Shown one piece after another: positions 31,679 through 39,916 of a stretch of DNA of 64,000 nucleotides. The stretch is from contig NZ_JAENHO010000013.1 of the NCBI RefSeq assembly GCF_016785085.1, forward strand, positions 1 to 64,000, written 5' to 3'. Position 1 is the first letter of the stretch, and each line of letters opens with the position of its first letter. The notes under the pieces were generated by a model. It did not search any database. It was not told the origin of the DNA and saw nothing but the letters and a program-made list of their open reading frames with translations. Both the position numbers and the translations under genes were made by a program. Source of the DNA: Paractinoplanes lichenicola. GTDB taxonomy: Bacteria; Actinomycetota; Actinomycetes; Mycobacteriales; Micromonosporaceae.

Positions 31679-34447
31679 GGCCGCCCTCGAGCTGATGCCG
31701 AGCTTGGGGAAGATCCGATACAGGTGGGCCGAGACAGTCCGCGGCGAGAGCAGCAGACGCGCGGCGATCTCCTTGGTGGTCAGGCCCGCGGCGGCCAGCT
31801 CCGCGACCTCCCGCTCCTGCGGGGTCAGGGCCTCCCCGGGCCGGCGCTCTCGGCCGGTGGCCCGCAGCTCGCTGGTGGCTCGCCGCACCCACGGGGTGGC
31901 GCCGAGCCGTTCGAAGCGGTCGCGGGCCGCGGCGAGCCGGACCCGGGCCTCCGCCTTGAGCGACTGCCGCCGCAGCTGCTCACCGTAGGCCAGCTCGGCC
32001 CGGGCGAGCTCGAACGGCCACTGCTCGGCGCCGGGCAGCGCCAGGGCCGCGTCGAAATGGCGGGCCGTCTCGGCCGGGGGCGACGTCAAGGCGGTCATCG
32101 CGGCGGTGATCAGCCCGAAGCGCGGCGAGACGCGCGCGGCACCGGTCGCGCGCATCGCCGCCGCGTGCGCGCGCGCCGCGTCGGCCCGGCCGGTGCGCAG
32201 CGCCGCCTCGGCCAGGTCGAGCGCCGTCCACAGCGCCTCCAGGTTGAACGGCGGCAGCTCGCCCGGCGCGGTGATGGCCGTCGCGTGGCGATAGGCCGTC
32301 TCGAAATCCGAGGCGCCGAGGGCGTCGCGGGCCAGCGCCTGATGAGCCCACCGGGTGAGCCGCCCGAGGCCGCGCGGTCCGGCCCAGTCGAGGAGAATCC
32401 GGGACTCGGCGGCGCACGTGGCGGAGTCACCCCGCTGGGCCGCGAGCAGGGCGACGATGTAGCGGCCGATGTGGCTGAACAAGTGATACCCGGTGTCCCG
32501 GCCGAGCGAGACGATCTCGGCCGCCGCGGCCTGGGCCGCGCCCCACCGACCGGCGTAGAGGTCGTCCAGCGTGCTCATGACCAGCGACGGGAGGGCGCCG
32601 CCGACGGTTCCGCTGTCCCGCGCGTCCTGCACGGCCCGGGTCAGCAGCTGGTGGCAGCCGGGCAGCCGATCCAGGTAGGAGGCGGCCAGCGCGGTCCGGA
32701 TGATGACGTCGGCGTCGGTCACCTCGGCCAGCCGCGCGAGCTGATCGTCGAGGTCGCGCAGCAGCTCGTCCGGGACGGCGCCGGGGTCCTCCAGGATGCG
32801 CACCATCGACACCGGCGAGCTGGCCGAGACCCGCGGGAACGGCGCCACCACCTTCTGCAGCGGCGCCCAGAGCTCGGTGCGGCCCGCCCACAGACAGACG
32901 AGCGTCAGGGTGAACAGGGCCGGCGACAGCTCGTCGAGATCGGTGGCGGCCGTGGCGGGCAGCGCACCCAGGGCGGGCAGCGCACCCAGGCGGGCGGCGC
33001 ACCCAGGGCGGGCAGCGCACCCAAGGGCGGGCAGCGCGGCCAGGGCCTCGACCAGGATGCGATGGGCGGTCGCGACGTCACCCTCGACCATCAGCTCGCG
33101 ATAGCCCCGGGCGGCGGCCGCGGGCAGGGACAGCCCCGCCTCCGCGGTCGCCCGCAGGTCACGCATCAGCTGGTGGGACAGCTCGAGGTGACCGGCGACC
33201 GAGGCCCCGATGTACGCGGCGTGGGCCAGCCGCCGGTCCCCCACCGCCCGGTCGGGGCTGAGCCGGGCGGCCCGCCGCAGCCGGTCCATCGCCCCCAGCA
33301 CGTCGCCGCGGCGCAGGGTGAGCCGGGCCCAGTCCTCGACGAGCTGAGCGACCCGCTCGTCGGGCACCGCGATGGCCATCGACAGGTGATCGGCATGGCG
33401 TTCGGGCCGGTCGATCAGCGCCTCGGCCAGCCGGCGATGGGCCGCCCGGCGCTGCTCCGAGGTGGCGCCCTCGACCACCGCCGACCGGACCAGCGGATGC
33501 CGGAACAGCACGGCGCGCCCGTCCACCGTGACCTGGACCAGCAGGTCGCGTTCGGCGGCGCCCAAGGCGTCCAGGGCGTCCGAGCCGGCTGCGGCCTCGA
33601 GCACCCCGAGGTCGCCGGAGCCTTCCAGGGCGGCCAGCAGGAGCAAGTCGCGGGTCTCGGCCGGCAGGCGCGCGACGCGGGCGGCGTAGAGGGCCCGCAC
33701 GTCCCTGGCCGGGCCGACGCCGGGCACAGTGTCGCGCATCGCCCCCGACACCCCGGCCAGGGCGCCGAACTCCAGCAGCGCCAGCGGGTTGCCCTGCGCC
33801 TGGTGCACGACGGTCGCGGTCGCGCGGCGGGGCAGTTCGGCGAAGCGCTCGGCCAGCAACCGGGTGGCCGCCGCGTCGGGCAGCGGCAGCACGCGCAGCT
33901 CGGGCAGGTCGAGACCGTGCGAGCCGGCGGTTCCGCTGCGGACGGCCGCGAGCACCCCGATGCGCCGCCCCGCCGCGCGCCGGGCGACGAAGCTGAGCAC
34001 CGACCGGCTGGGCCGGTCCAGCGCGTGCAGATCGTCGACGACGAGCAGCAGCGGGCGGTCGCGGGCGGCCAGGGTGAACAGCGAGAGGGCGCCGTGCAGG
34101 ACGGCCATCTCGGCCGGCGTGGGGCCGGCGCCGAAGCCGAGCGCGACCTCGAGCGCGCACCGCGACGGCTCCGGCAGGGCGGCCAGCTCGGCCGCGAGCG
34201 GGCCGACCAGCTGGTGCAGGCCCGCGAAGCCGATCTCGGTCTCGTATTCGACGCCGCCGCCGCGGACGACCCGCCGGCCCAGGGCCGCGGCCCGCTCGGC
34301 GGCCAGGTCGAGAAGCGCCGTCTTTCCGATGCCCGGCTCCCCCGCCAGCAGCATCGCGGCGCCGTCCTCGGCGGCCTCCGCCAGGAAGGCGCCCAGGGCG
34401 GCGAGCTCGCCGGCCCGTCCGACCAGGCCGCGCTCGTCGACGTCCAC
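31649..34447 (-). CDS. LAL-type LuxR family regulator (AAA + LuxR HTH), second copy
   Basis: 932 aa. An N-terminal AAA module (VGRAGELAAL; Walker A GEPGIGKTA, ~40-48; Walker B LLLVVDDLHAL) is followed by a long helical region and a C-terminal LuxR HTH (LTPQEREVAELAAAGLTTKEIAARLLLSPRTVSAHLYRIFPKLGI). The GTG at 34445-34447 lies 5 nt after the predicted -10 TCTAAT, so the transcript is probably leaderless and under MerR-type promoter 6. It may be a downstream regulator in the MerR cascade. A minisatellite (32954-33043) encodes an Ala/Pro/Leu/Cys-rich linker. Confidence 0.92.
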   Translation of the reverse strand: MDVDERGLVGRAGELAALGAFLAEAAEDGAAMLLAGEPGIGKTALLDLAAERAAALGRRVVRGGGVEYETEIGFAGLHQLVGPLAAELAALPEPSRCALEVALGFGAGPTPAEMAVLHGALSLFTLAARDRPLLLVVDDLHALDRPSRSVLSFVARRAAGRRIGVLAAVRSGTAGSHGLDLPELRVLPLPDAAATRLLAERFAELPRRATATVVHQAQGNPLALLEFGALAGVSGAMRDTVPGVGPARDVRALYAARVARLPAETRDLLLLAALEGSGDLGVLEAAAGSDALDALGAAERDLLVQVTVDGRAVLFRHPLVRSAVVEGATSEQRRAAHRRLAEALIDRPERHADHLSMAIAVPDERVAQLVEDWARLTLRRGDVLGAMDRLRRAARLSPDRAVGDRRLAHAAYIGASVAGHLELSHQLMRDLRATAEAGLSLPAAAARGYRELMVEGDVATAHRILVEALAALPALGCAARPGCAARLGALPALGALPATAATDLDELSPALFTLTLVCLWAGRTELWAPLQKVVAPFPRVSASSPVSMVRILEDPGAVPDELLRDLDDQLARLAEVTDADVIIRTALAASYLDRLPGCHQLLTRAVQDARDSGTVGGALPSLVMSTLDDLYAGRWGAAQAAAAEIVSLGRDTGYHLFSHIGRYIVALLAAQRGDSATCAAESRILLDWAGPRGLGRLTRWAHQALARDALGASDFETAYRHATAITAPGELPPFNLEALWTALDLAEAALRTGRADAARAHAAAMRATGAARVSPRFGLITAAMTALTSPPAETARHFDAALALPGAEQWPFELARAELAYGEQLRRQSLKAEARVRLAAARDRFERLGATPWVRRATSELRATGRERRPGEALTPQEREVAELAAAGLTTKEIAARLLLSPRTVSAHLYRIFPKLGISSRAALRDALGRDR
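32954..33043 (-). repeat. ~18-bp minisatellite inside the second LAL gene
   Basis: Five units of the type GGCGGGCAGCGCACCCAG. Most are 18 bp, but the third has lost one base and the fifth gained one, so the frame is shifted for about two units and then restored. The protein there alternates between PALGAL- and CAARPG-like segments. Confidence 0.8.
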
Positions 34448-34452
34448 ACCCG

Positions 34453-34483
34453 ATTAGAAACCGTGTTCCTGGAACAGGGTCAA
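34453..34483 (-). promoter_or_regulatory. MerR-type stretched promoter 6 (minus strand)
   Basis: Reading the minus strand: TTGACC (34478-34483), a 19-bp spacer, and TCTAAT (34453-34458). The dyad is ACCCTGT-N7-ACACGGT. The GTG start of the LAL gene follows 5 nt downstream. Confidence 0.85.
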
Positions 34484-34653
34484 GCGAGCGTGTCGTTCCC
34501 CGTTCGCGCGGCGGGCCGGTCCGCGCCGCCGGGACGCTTGGCGCCCCGGTCGCCGCGCTCCTGCAGCGCGTCGGCCATCAGGAGCGCGAGCGCGGCGGCG
34601 CACCAGCCGGACGGGGCCGGGCGGCCGGCCGGCTCGGTGGGCGTCGATGTCAT
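34480..34653 (-). CDS. Small hypothetical protein (57 aa)
   Basis: 57 aa from the ATG at 34653, with a GGGGGAAG ribosome site 5-12 nt upstream. The short hydrophobic stretch WCAAALALLMADAL is followed by a charged Arg/Gly/Pro tail. No recognised family. It ends within the -35 element of the LAL promoter. Support is the start context only; it could be spurious. Confidence 0.4.
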   Translation of the reverse strand: MTSTPTEPAGRPAPSGWCAAALALLMADALQERGDRGAKRPGGADRPAARTGNDTLA

Positions 34654-34733
34654 GGCTTCCCCCAGAAAGGTCCGTGAGTCGTTCCCTTGAGGCTGGCCCG
34701 GCCGCGCCTCGGTTGAATCGGTCAAATTGCTGC

Positions 34734-35942
34734 TCACACTCCCGCCACATCCAGCGACTTCTCGCGGAACTGCTGGGCGATCACACCCCTCATCACGCGT
34801 TTCGCGAGGGGGTTGCGCAGCAGGGACAGGGTGACGGTGCGGGCCGTACGGTCGCGCCGGGTCTGCGGCACGAACATCACCAGGTCCTTGTGGGCCGTCG
34901 TCTGCACGGCGCCGATGAAGGGCCGCAGCTTCTGCTCCCACTCCCGCAGCGCCCGGGCCGGGGCGCCGGGGTTGCGCTGCAGCGTGGTGCCCAGCAGGTC
35001 GGCGCCCGCGAGCGCGCTGCTGGCGCCCATGCCGGAATAGAGGGTGAGGCACCAGGCGGCATCGCCGAGCAGCACGACCCGGCCGGTGTGCCAGGACGGC
35101 ATCCTGACCTGATAGGCGGCGTCGAACAGCACGTCGTCGGCCGCCTCGAACTGCTGCACCAGATCCTCCAGCACGGGCCCCAGCGGCTCGGGGCCGAACG
35201 CCCGGCGGATCGACTCGGGCGCGGGCCGGCCGAACTCGGCCTGCTCGTCGGTCGTTCGGTAGTTGAACAGCACGCCCGGCTGGTGGTTGGCGAACGGGAA
35301 GACCCAGGCCGACCGCCCCGGCTCGGCCAGCACAAAGCCGTCACCGGAGCGAAAGCCGGCCACCGGACGCTGCAGGATGGTCGCGCCGATCATGTGGTGG
35401 AACGGCCGGAGGAAGTCCTCGTCCGGGCCGAACTGCAGGCGCCGGACCGTGGACCGCAGGCCGTCGGCGCCGACGACGAGATCGAACCGCTCGGTGACCT
35501 CGGTGTCGCCGGCCGCGGTCGTGGTTCTGAGGGTCACGTCCACGCCGTCGGCATGCTCGTCGAGGCCGACCGGCGTGGTGCCGTAGCGGATCCCGGCCCA
35601 CGAGGAGACCGCGTCGAACAGGGACGACTCGACGTCGCCGCGCAGCACGAGCCGGGGCGCGCCGGGCAGGTCGCCGTGCCCCATCCCGGGTCGGCGCCGC
35701 CCGGAGCGGTCGATGTCGAAGTTGCGGGTGTCGTCGCCCAGGCGGTTGCCGATGGCGTCGAGCACGCCGAGCCTCTCGGCCGCGGCCCGGCCCGTGCCGA
35801 AGAGCGCGATGAAATAGCCGGGCGAGCGGCGTGCGGCGGCCCGTTCCACGATCACGGTCTCCCAGCCGATGTCGTGCAGGCGCAGTGCCGTGGCCAGTCC
35901 CCCGATCCCGGTGCCGACGATCAGAGCGCGGTGCGTGGTCAT
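34734..35942 (-). CDS. FAD-dependent monooxygenase
   Basis: 402 aa. Group A flavoprotein monooxygenase. The dinucleotide-binding motif GTGIGGLATALRL is at residues 10-22, DLVVGADGLRSTVR is the DG motif (~155-168) and RVVLLGDAAWCLTLYSGMGAS is the GD motif (~285-305). It probably hydroxylates a small aromatic or polyketide-like substrate with NAD(P)H and O2. It is divergent from a TetR gene, and the operator-like palindromes between them suggest TetR control. Confidence 0.88.
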   Translation of the reverse strand: MTTHRALIVGTGIGGLATALRLHDIGWETVIVERAAARRSPGYFIALFGTGRAAAERLGVLDAIGNRLGDDTRNFDIDRSGRRRPGMGHGDLPGAPRLVLRGDVESSLFDAVSSWAGIRYGTTPVGLDEHADGVDVTLRTTTAAGDTEVTERFDLVVGADGLRSTVRRLQFGPDEDFLRPFHHMIGATILQRPVAGFRSGDGFVLAEPGRSAWVFPFANHQPGVLFNYRTTDEQAEFGRPAPESIRRAFGPEPLGPVLEDLVQQFEAADDVLFDAAYQVRMPSWHTGRVVLLGDAAWCLTLYSGMGASSALAGADLLGTTLQRNPGAPARALREWEQKLRPFIGAVQTTAHKDLVMFVPQTRRDRTARTVTLSLLRNPLAKRVMRGVIAQQFREKSLDVAGV

Positions 35943-35975
35943 GTCCGTTCCCCCGCGGATAGGTTATTGACCAGA

Positions 35976-36011
35976 ATGCTATCACGGTCAAAAACATGCT
36001 TCGATAGCATG
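35976..36011. promoter_or_regulatory. TetR operator-like palindromes
   Basis: ATGCTATC (35976-35983) and GATAGCAT (36003-36010) form a perfect inverted repeat. Overlapping it, CATGCT-N5-AGCATG (35995-36011) is a compact perfect dyad. They lie between the divergent monooxygenase and TetR starts. Confidence 0.65.
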
Positions 36012-36038
36012 CGCGGTGACGAAAGAGGAGGTCGCGAG

Positions 36039-36719
36039 GTGGCGCGTCCGACGCAGGACCGGACCGAGGTGATCCTGACCGCGGCCCGGGCGCAGTTCCG
36101 CGCGGTCGGCGCCGAGGGTGCCACGGTCGACGACATCGCGGCCCGGGCCGGCGTGGGCAAAGGGACGGTCTTCCTCTACTGGCCCTCGAAGGCGCGGCTG
36201 TACGAGGCGGTGGTCGGCCTCGAGGTGGCCCAGACGCTCGCCTCCCTGACCACCGGCCTGCGGCGGAACGAGCTGCGGCTCAGCCTGGGCACCATCGCCC
36301 GGCACGAGATCGCCGCCAGCCTCGGCCGCCCGTCGACGGCGCCGCTGCTGGTCGACCAGTTGACGGAGGTTCCGGCCCTGGCCACCGCCCCGCGCCGGGC
36401 GCTCCGCCGGATCATCGAGGTCCTGCGGTCGTACGGGCTGGTGGTTGACCTCGATGCCGGCGACATCATCGCCGGCATGGAGGTGGCCATGACGGGGGCG
36501 CTGGTGCGGGGGCTCGGCGAGCCGCAGCAACGCGACACGATCCTGACGGCGCTGGACCACCTCGTGTCGTCCGCTTACGACCGGCCCGGCGCCGCCGCCG
36601 ACGCCGCGATCCCCGAGGCACTCGAGGCCCTGGAGGACGCGATCGACGCCATCGTCGCCGCCGCCGCCCCCGACCGCCCCACAACGGCCCGGCTCCGGCC
36701 GCACGAACGCCCGGCTTAG
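36039..36719 (+). CDS. TetR family regulator
   Basis: 226 aa. The N-terminal TetR HTH reads RTEVILTAARAQFRAVGAEGATVDDIAARAGVGKGTVFLYWPSKARLYEAVV. The C-terminal ligand domain is helical and not assignable. The frame is open far upstream; GTG 36039 is chosen because AAAGAGGAGG lies 8 nt before it. It probably represses itself and the divergent monooxygenase gene. The next promoter begins 8 bp after its stop. Confidence 0.88.
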   Translation: MARPTQDRTEVILTAARAQFRAVGAEGATVDDIAARAGVGKGTVFLYWPSKARLYEAVVGLEVAQTLASLTTGLRRNELRLSLGTIARHEIAASLGRPSTAPLLVDQLTEVPALATAPRRALRRIIEVLRSYGLVVDLDAGDIIAGMEVAMTGALVRGLGEPQQRDTILTALDHLVSSAYDRPGAAADAAIPEALEALEDAIDAIVAAAAPDRPTTARLRPHERPA

Positions 36720-36727
36720 TTCCCGGT

Positions 36728-36758
36728 TTGACCGTGTGCTGTGGACACGGTTTTCAAT
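36728..36758 (+). promoter_or_regulatory. MerR-type stretched promoter 7
   Basis: TTGACC (36728-36733), a 19-bp spacer, and TTCAAT (36753-36758), with the symmetric dyad ACCGTGT-N7-ACACGGT. It leads the row of genes from 36804 to 40312. Confidence 0.85.
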
Positions 36759-36803
36759 GCATCAGTGCAGCCGACCAGCTCGAAACGACCCGCGAGGACT
36801 GCG

Positions 36804-37451
36804 ATGTCCTGCGTCCGCTCCATCAGCGTGCTACTCGTGACCGGATTGGCGCTGACCCAATACGCGTGCGGCTCGGGGAGCTCGACGGACGTCGCAGCCA
36901 CAACGCCGGCGCCGGCGTCGACGTCGGTCGCGGCCACGGCCACGGCCAGCCCTGAGCCCACCGCCACTGCTACGTCGGGCAACAGCGACTACGGCCCGAT
37001 TCTGAGCGGCCGGCGACAGGTCGTCATCCGGCCGGCGGGCGGCCCCGAAGGCGTCCTGGCGGTCGACGGGCAGGGCCGGCTCAACCTCACCGACGGGCCG
37101 TCCGACTTCACGCTGTTCGTCTTCGCGCCGGTCCGCGACGGGCTCCACCAGATCCGTACGGCCAAGGCCGGCGCCGGCGGCGAGCCGTCCTGCATGGGTG
37201 TCAAGAACAACGGCGCCGACCCGTTGACCGTCGTGGCGGCCGCCTGCGACACCCGACGCGACGGGCAGTTGTTCCGCGTCCGCAAGGCGCCCGAGGCCGA
37301 GGCGGACGGCTACGGCATCAGCAACCAGGGCGCCTACCTGCAGATCACCCCCGAACGCGGCCTGATCGCCGAGGAACTGGCCGACGCCCCGCTGCGCACC
37401 GTCTACACGTTCGTCGACAACGGCCCGGCGCCGGCGCGACCCGGCAGCTGA
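36804..37451 (+). CDS. Putative secreted lipoprotein of unknown function
   Basis: 215 aa from the ATG at 36804, with GAGGA upstream. Start codons further up would lie inside the promoter. The N-terminus VRSISVLLVTGLALTQYACGSGSS looks like a lipoprotein signal with Cys ~21, though the lipobox (TQYAC) is atypical. A Thr/Ala/Pro-rich linker leads to a ~140-residue beta-rich domain (VVIRPAGGPEGVLAVDGQG... LFRVRKAPE... YGISNQGAYLQI). That domain resembles the style of secreted beta-trefoil proteins but is not assignable. First gene after MerR-type promoter 7. Confidence 0.72.
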   Translation: MSCVRSISVLLVTGLALTQYACGSGSSTDVAATTPAPASTSVAATATASPEPTATATSGNSDYGPILSGRRQVVIRPAGGPEGVLAVDGQGRLNLTDGPSDFTLFVFAPVRDGLHQIRTAKAGAGGEPSCMGVKNNGADPLTVVAAACDTRRDGQLFRVRKAPEAEADGYGISNQGAYLQITPERGLIAEELADAPLRTVYTFVDNGPAPARPGS

Positions 37452-37479
37452 CTGTCTCGACCCCCGAAGGACATCGCCG

Positions 37480-37854
37480 ATGAGCCAGACATCGCTTCTC
37501 ACGCTCGACCGCTACCTCATCGCGACCGACCGCGCGGTTGCCGACAAGGCGGCCCTGCCGGAACTGCTGGACTTGTTCGATCCGGACGCCGTGGTGCAGC
37601 TGGACGGGACCCCGATCCGCGGGGCCGCGGCCATCCGCGAGCTCTACCAGGGGTTCATCACCTTCCACACCGCGATCAAGCACTACTGGAACTCCAGGGT
37701 GCTGCCCGACGGCCGGGAGACGATGGACTGGGTGTGCGCGGCCCGCACGATCGACGGCGCGGTCATCACCGTCGCCGGCATCGAACACGCGACCCTCGGC
37801 CCGGACGGCCGCATGGTCGAGCTGCACAACACCTTCACCCGCCGGGCGGGCTGA
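37480..37854 (+). CDS. SnoaL/NTF2-like protein
   Basis: 124 aa. The sequence is a compact alpha+beta barrel of the SnoaL-like type: LDRYLIATDRAVADKAALPELLDLFDPDAVVQLDGTPIRGAAAIRELYQGF, then a beta-rich half ending ELHNTFTRRAG. Members include small-molecule isomerases, cyclases and limonene-epoxide-hydrolase relatives. No specific active site is evident. The CPBP protease gene starts 3 bp later, so the genes are co-transcribed. Confidence 0.82.
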   Translation: MSQTSLLTLDRYLIATDRAVADKAALPELLDLFDPDAVVQLDGTPIRGAAAIRELYQGFITFHTAIKHYWNSRVLPDGRETMDWVCAARTIDGAVITVAGIEHATLGPDGRMVELHNTFTRRAG

Positions 37855-37857
37855 CCG

Positions 37858-38829
37858 ATGACCACGATGCTCAAGCAGAGCTGGTTGCTGACCCCGGGCG
37901 AGCCCCGCAACGGGCCGTCGGTTCCGGCCGGCGTGGAATACCACCGGGTGCTGGCGGGCGGCAAACGCCGGATCGGGCGCGGCCTCCTCGCGATCTTCCT
38001 GCTGCTGGCCGGGCTCGTCGTCTTCCCGACGGTCATCGGCCGGGCGGCCGCGCTGATCGACGAGCAGAGGGGCCTGACCCCGCCGATCCTGGGCGGCACC
38101 GACTACACGCCGCTCTACCACGCCGCCTCGATGGCCTCGCTCGCCCTGCTCATCCCGTGGAGCATGCTGATTCAGCGGTGGCTGTACGGCGTACCCGGGG
38201 CGTCTTTGCACTCCGTGACGTCGCGGTTCCGCTTCGACCTGCTCGGCAAGTCGCTGCTGGTCTTCGGTCCGGTCTGGCTGGTCGTCAACCTCCTCGGAGC
38301 GCTCCAGCCCGGCGAGGAGTCGCCGTGGTCACAGACCGACCTCGTCGCCATCTTCATCGCCACGATGCTGCTGACCCCGCTGCAATCGGCGGGCGAGGAG
38401 TACGGCGTACGGGGGCTGATCTTCCGCGTCATCGGAAGCTGGACCCGCAGCCCGCGAGCCGGGCTGATCGCCGGGGTGCTGGTCTCGAGCATCCTGTTCA
38501 CCGCCGTCCACGGCTCGACAGATCCGTACATCATCGTCTGGTATTTCGTGCTCTGGACGGGGCTGGCCGTCATCACGTGGCGCACCGGCGGGCTGGAGAT
38601 CGCGGTCATGCTCCACGCCGTGCTCAACACGTTCACCTTCCTCCTGGCCACCGCCCTGCGAGTCGACCTCGGCGGCGCGACGGCGGACCGTTCGGCCGGA
38701 GCCGGCTCGCCGTACCAGCTCATCCCCACCCTCACGGTCATCGTCATCACCGCCGTCGTCTGGTGGTGCACCCGCAAGTCAGGACCGGCTCTGACCGCGG
38801 ACCGGCGTCTCGAGCAGATGGAGAACTAG
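37858..38829 (+). CDS. CPBP family intramembrane metalloprotease
   Basis: 323 aa with about eight membrane segments. The abortive-infection/CaaX protease motifs are present: EEYGVRG (~179-185) giving EExxxR, a later FTAVHGS, and HAVLNTF supplying the metal-binding histidines. The family includes prenyl-protein and bacteriocin-immunity-type proteases embedded in the membrane. Stop and next start are adjacent (38827-38832), indicating tight coupling with the flavoprotein gene. Confidence 0.88.
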   Translation: MTTMLKQSWLLTPGEPRNGPSVPAGVEYHRVLAGGKRRIGRGLLAIFLLLAGLVVFPTVIGRAAALIDEQRGLTPPILGGTDYTPLYHAASMASLALLIPWSMLIQRWLYGVPGASLHSVTSRFRFDLLGKSLLVFGPVWLVVNLLGALQPGEESPWSQTDLVAIFIATMLLTPLQSAGEEYGVRGLIFRVIGSWTRSPRAGLIAGVLVSSILFTAVHGSTDPYIIVWYFVLWTGLAVITWRTGGLEIAVMLHAVLNTFTFLLATALRVDLGGATADRSAGAGSPYQLIPTLTVIVITAVVWWCTRKSGPALTADRRLEQMEN

Positions 38830-39870
38830 GTGGACGTGTGGAACGGAGCCGTCCGGCATCGGCCCGCGGCTGTGGTGCGGCCCGCAACCGCCGAGCAGGT
38901 AGCGCGGGCCGTCGTCGAACGGGGCGAGCTGGCGCTGTCGGTGCGGTCGGGCGGGCACGACCCCGCCGGCCGGTCGGTCCGCGACGGCGGGCTCGTGCTG
39001 GACATCCGCGGCCTGAGCAGGATCGAGGTCGACGGTCGCATCGTCGAGACCGACGAGACCCATGAGCCGGAGCTGCTCTGGGCGATCCGGGGCGGCGGCG
39101 GCAACTTCGGTGTCGTCACCGAGCTGCGGGTCCGGCTGCATCCCGTCGTGCGGCTCACCGCCGGCATCCTCTTCTTCGCCTGGGAGGAGGCCGAGCAGCT
39201 GTTCCCGCTGCTGGCGAGCTACATGCATGCCGCGCCGGAGGCCCTCACCACCCAGCTCGGCGTCTTCACCTCACCGGCCGGGAAGCCGGGACTGTTCGCC
39301 CTGCCCGTCTGGTGCGGCGACCCGGCGGAGGGCCGGGCCGAGGTCGACAAGTTCGCGGGTCTGGGCACATTGACGTCGAATCAGGTCACCGACATGGGTT
39401 ACGCCGACCTGATGACCTTTTACGAGACGCTGACCCCGGCCGGCCGGCAGGTCGCCATGCGGACCCGCACCGTCCCGGACATCACCCCGGACGTCGCACG
39501 CGCCCTGGTGCACGCGGGCGACACCCTGACCACCCCGATGTCCGGCATCCCGATCAACCAGCTCCGCGGGCCGTCCACAAAGGTTGATTCGGCGGCGACG
39601 GCTTTCGCCTACCGGACCCCGCACTTCGTGGCCGAGATCGCCGCGGTGTGGACGCCCGGCCTTCCCGGCGAGCATGCCGCGTGGGCCCGCGACGTGTCGG
39701 CCGCCCTCGAGCCGCACTCGCTGCCGGGCGGCTACGTCAACCTCATCGGGCCGGACGACCAGGACCAGGCCGACGCCGCCTACGGTCCGGGCACCGACCG
39801 CCTGCTCATCGCGAAGCAGACGTACGACCCGGCCAACGTGTTCTCCGCGACCTCCCTGCCCCGGCGCTGA
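38830..39870 (+). CDS. Internally deleted FAD-linked (BBE-type) oxidoreductase
   Basis: 346 aa, whereas BBE-type oxidoreductases have about 450. The N-terminus (RPAAVVRPATAEQVARAV... LSVRSGGHDPAGRSVRDGGLVLDIRGLSRIEVD) jumps directly to ETHEPELLWAIRGGGGNFGVVTELRVRL. The ~75-100 residues normally between them are missing; they carry much of the FAD-binding subdomain, including GG(L)...GLTLGGG and the second flavin-linking region. The substrate domain and C-terminal YDPANVF are intact. The frame is preserved. FAD binding is probably impaired or altered. Start GTG 38830. Confidence 0.78.
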   Translation: MDVWNGAVRHRPAAVVRPATAEQVARAVVERGELALSVRSGGHDPAGRSVRDGGLVLDIRGLSRIEVDGRIVETDETHEPELLWAIRGGGGNFGVVTELRVRLHPVVRLTAGILFFAWEEAEQLFPLLASYMHAAPEALTTQLGVFTSPAGKPGLFALPVWCGDPAEGRAEVDKFAGLGTLTSNQVTDMGYADLMTFYETLTPAGRQVAMRTRTVPDITPDVARALVHAGDTLTTPMSGIPINQLRGPSTKVDSAATAFAYRTPHFVAEIAAVWTPGLPGEHAAWARDVSAALEPHSLPGGYVNLIGPDDQDQADAAYGPGTDRLLIAKQTYDPANVFSATSLPRR

Positions 39871-39916
39871 ACGGCGACGCCTGACGCTCAGGCCCACAGA
39901 AGAAAGAAGAAAGCAC

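Noticed and set aside
31724..34690. 988-codon plus-strand open frame opposite the LAL gene
   Set aside because: It has no recognisable domain, is rich in Arg/Gly/Gln/Pro, and is the antisense of a gene with clear ATPase and HTH motifs; high GC leaves such shadow frames open.
35961..35997. Eighth MerR-type promoter (minus-strand TTGACC near the monooxygenase start)
   Set aside because: The half-sites are 13 bp apart rather than 15, the ACANGGT half is missing, and the region is better explained by TetR palindromes.
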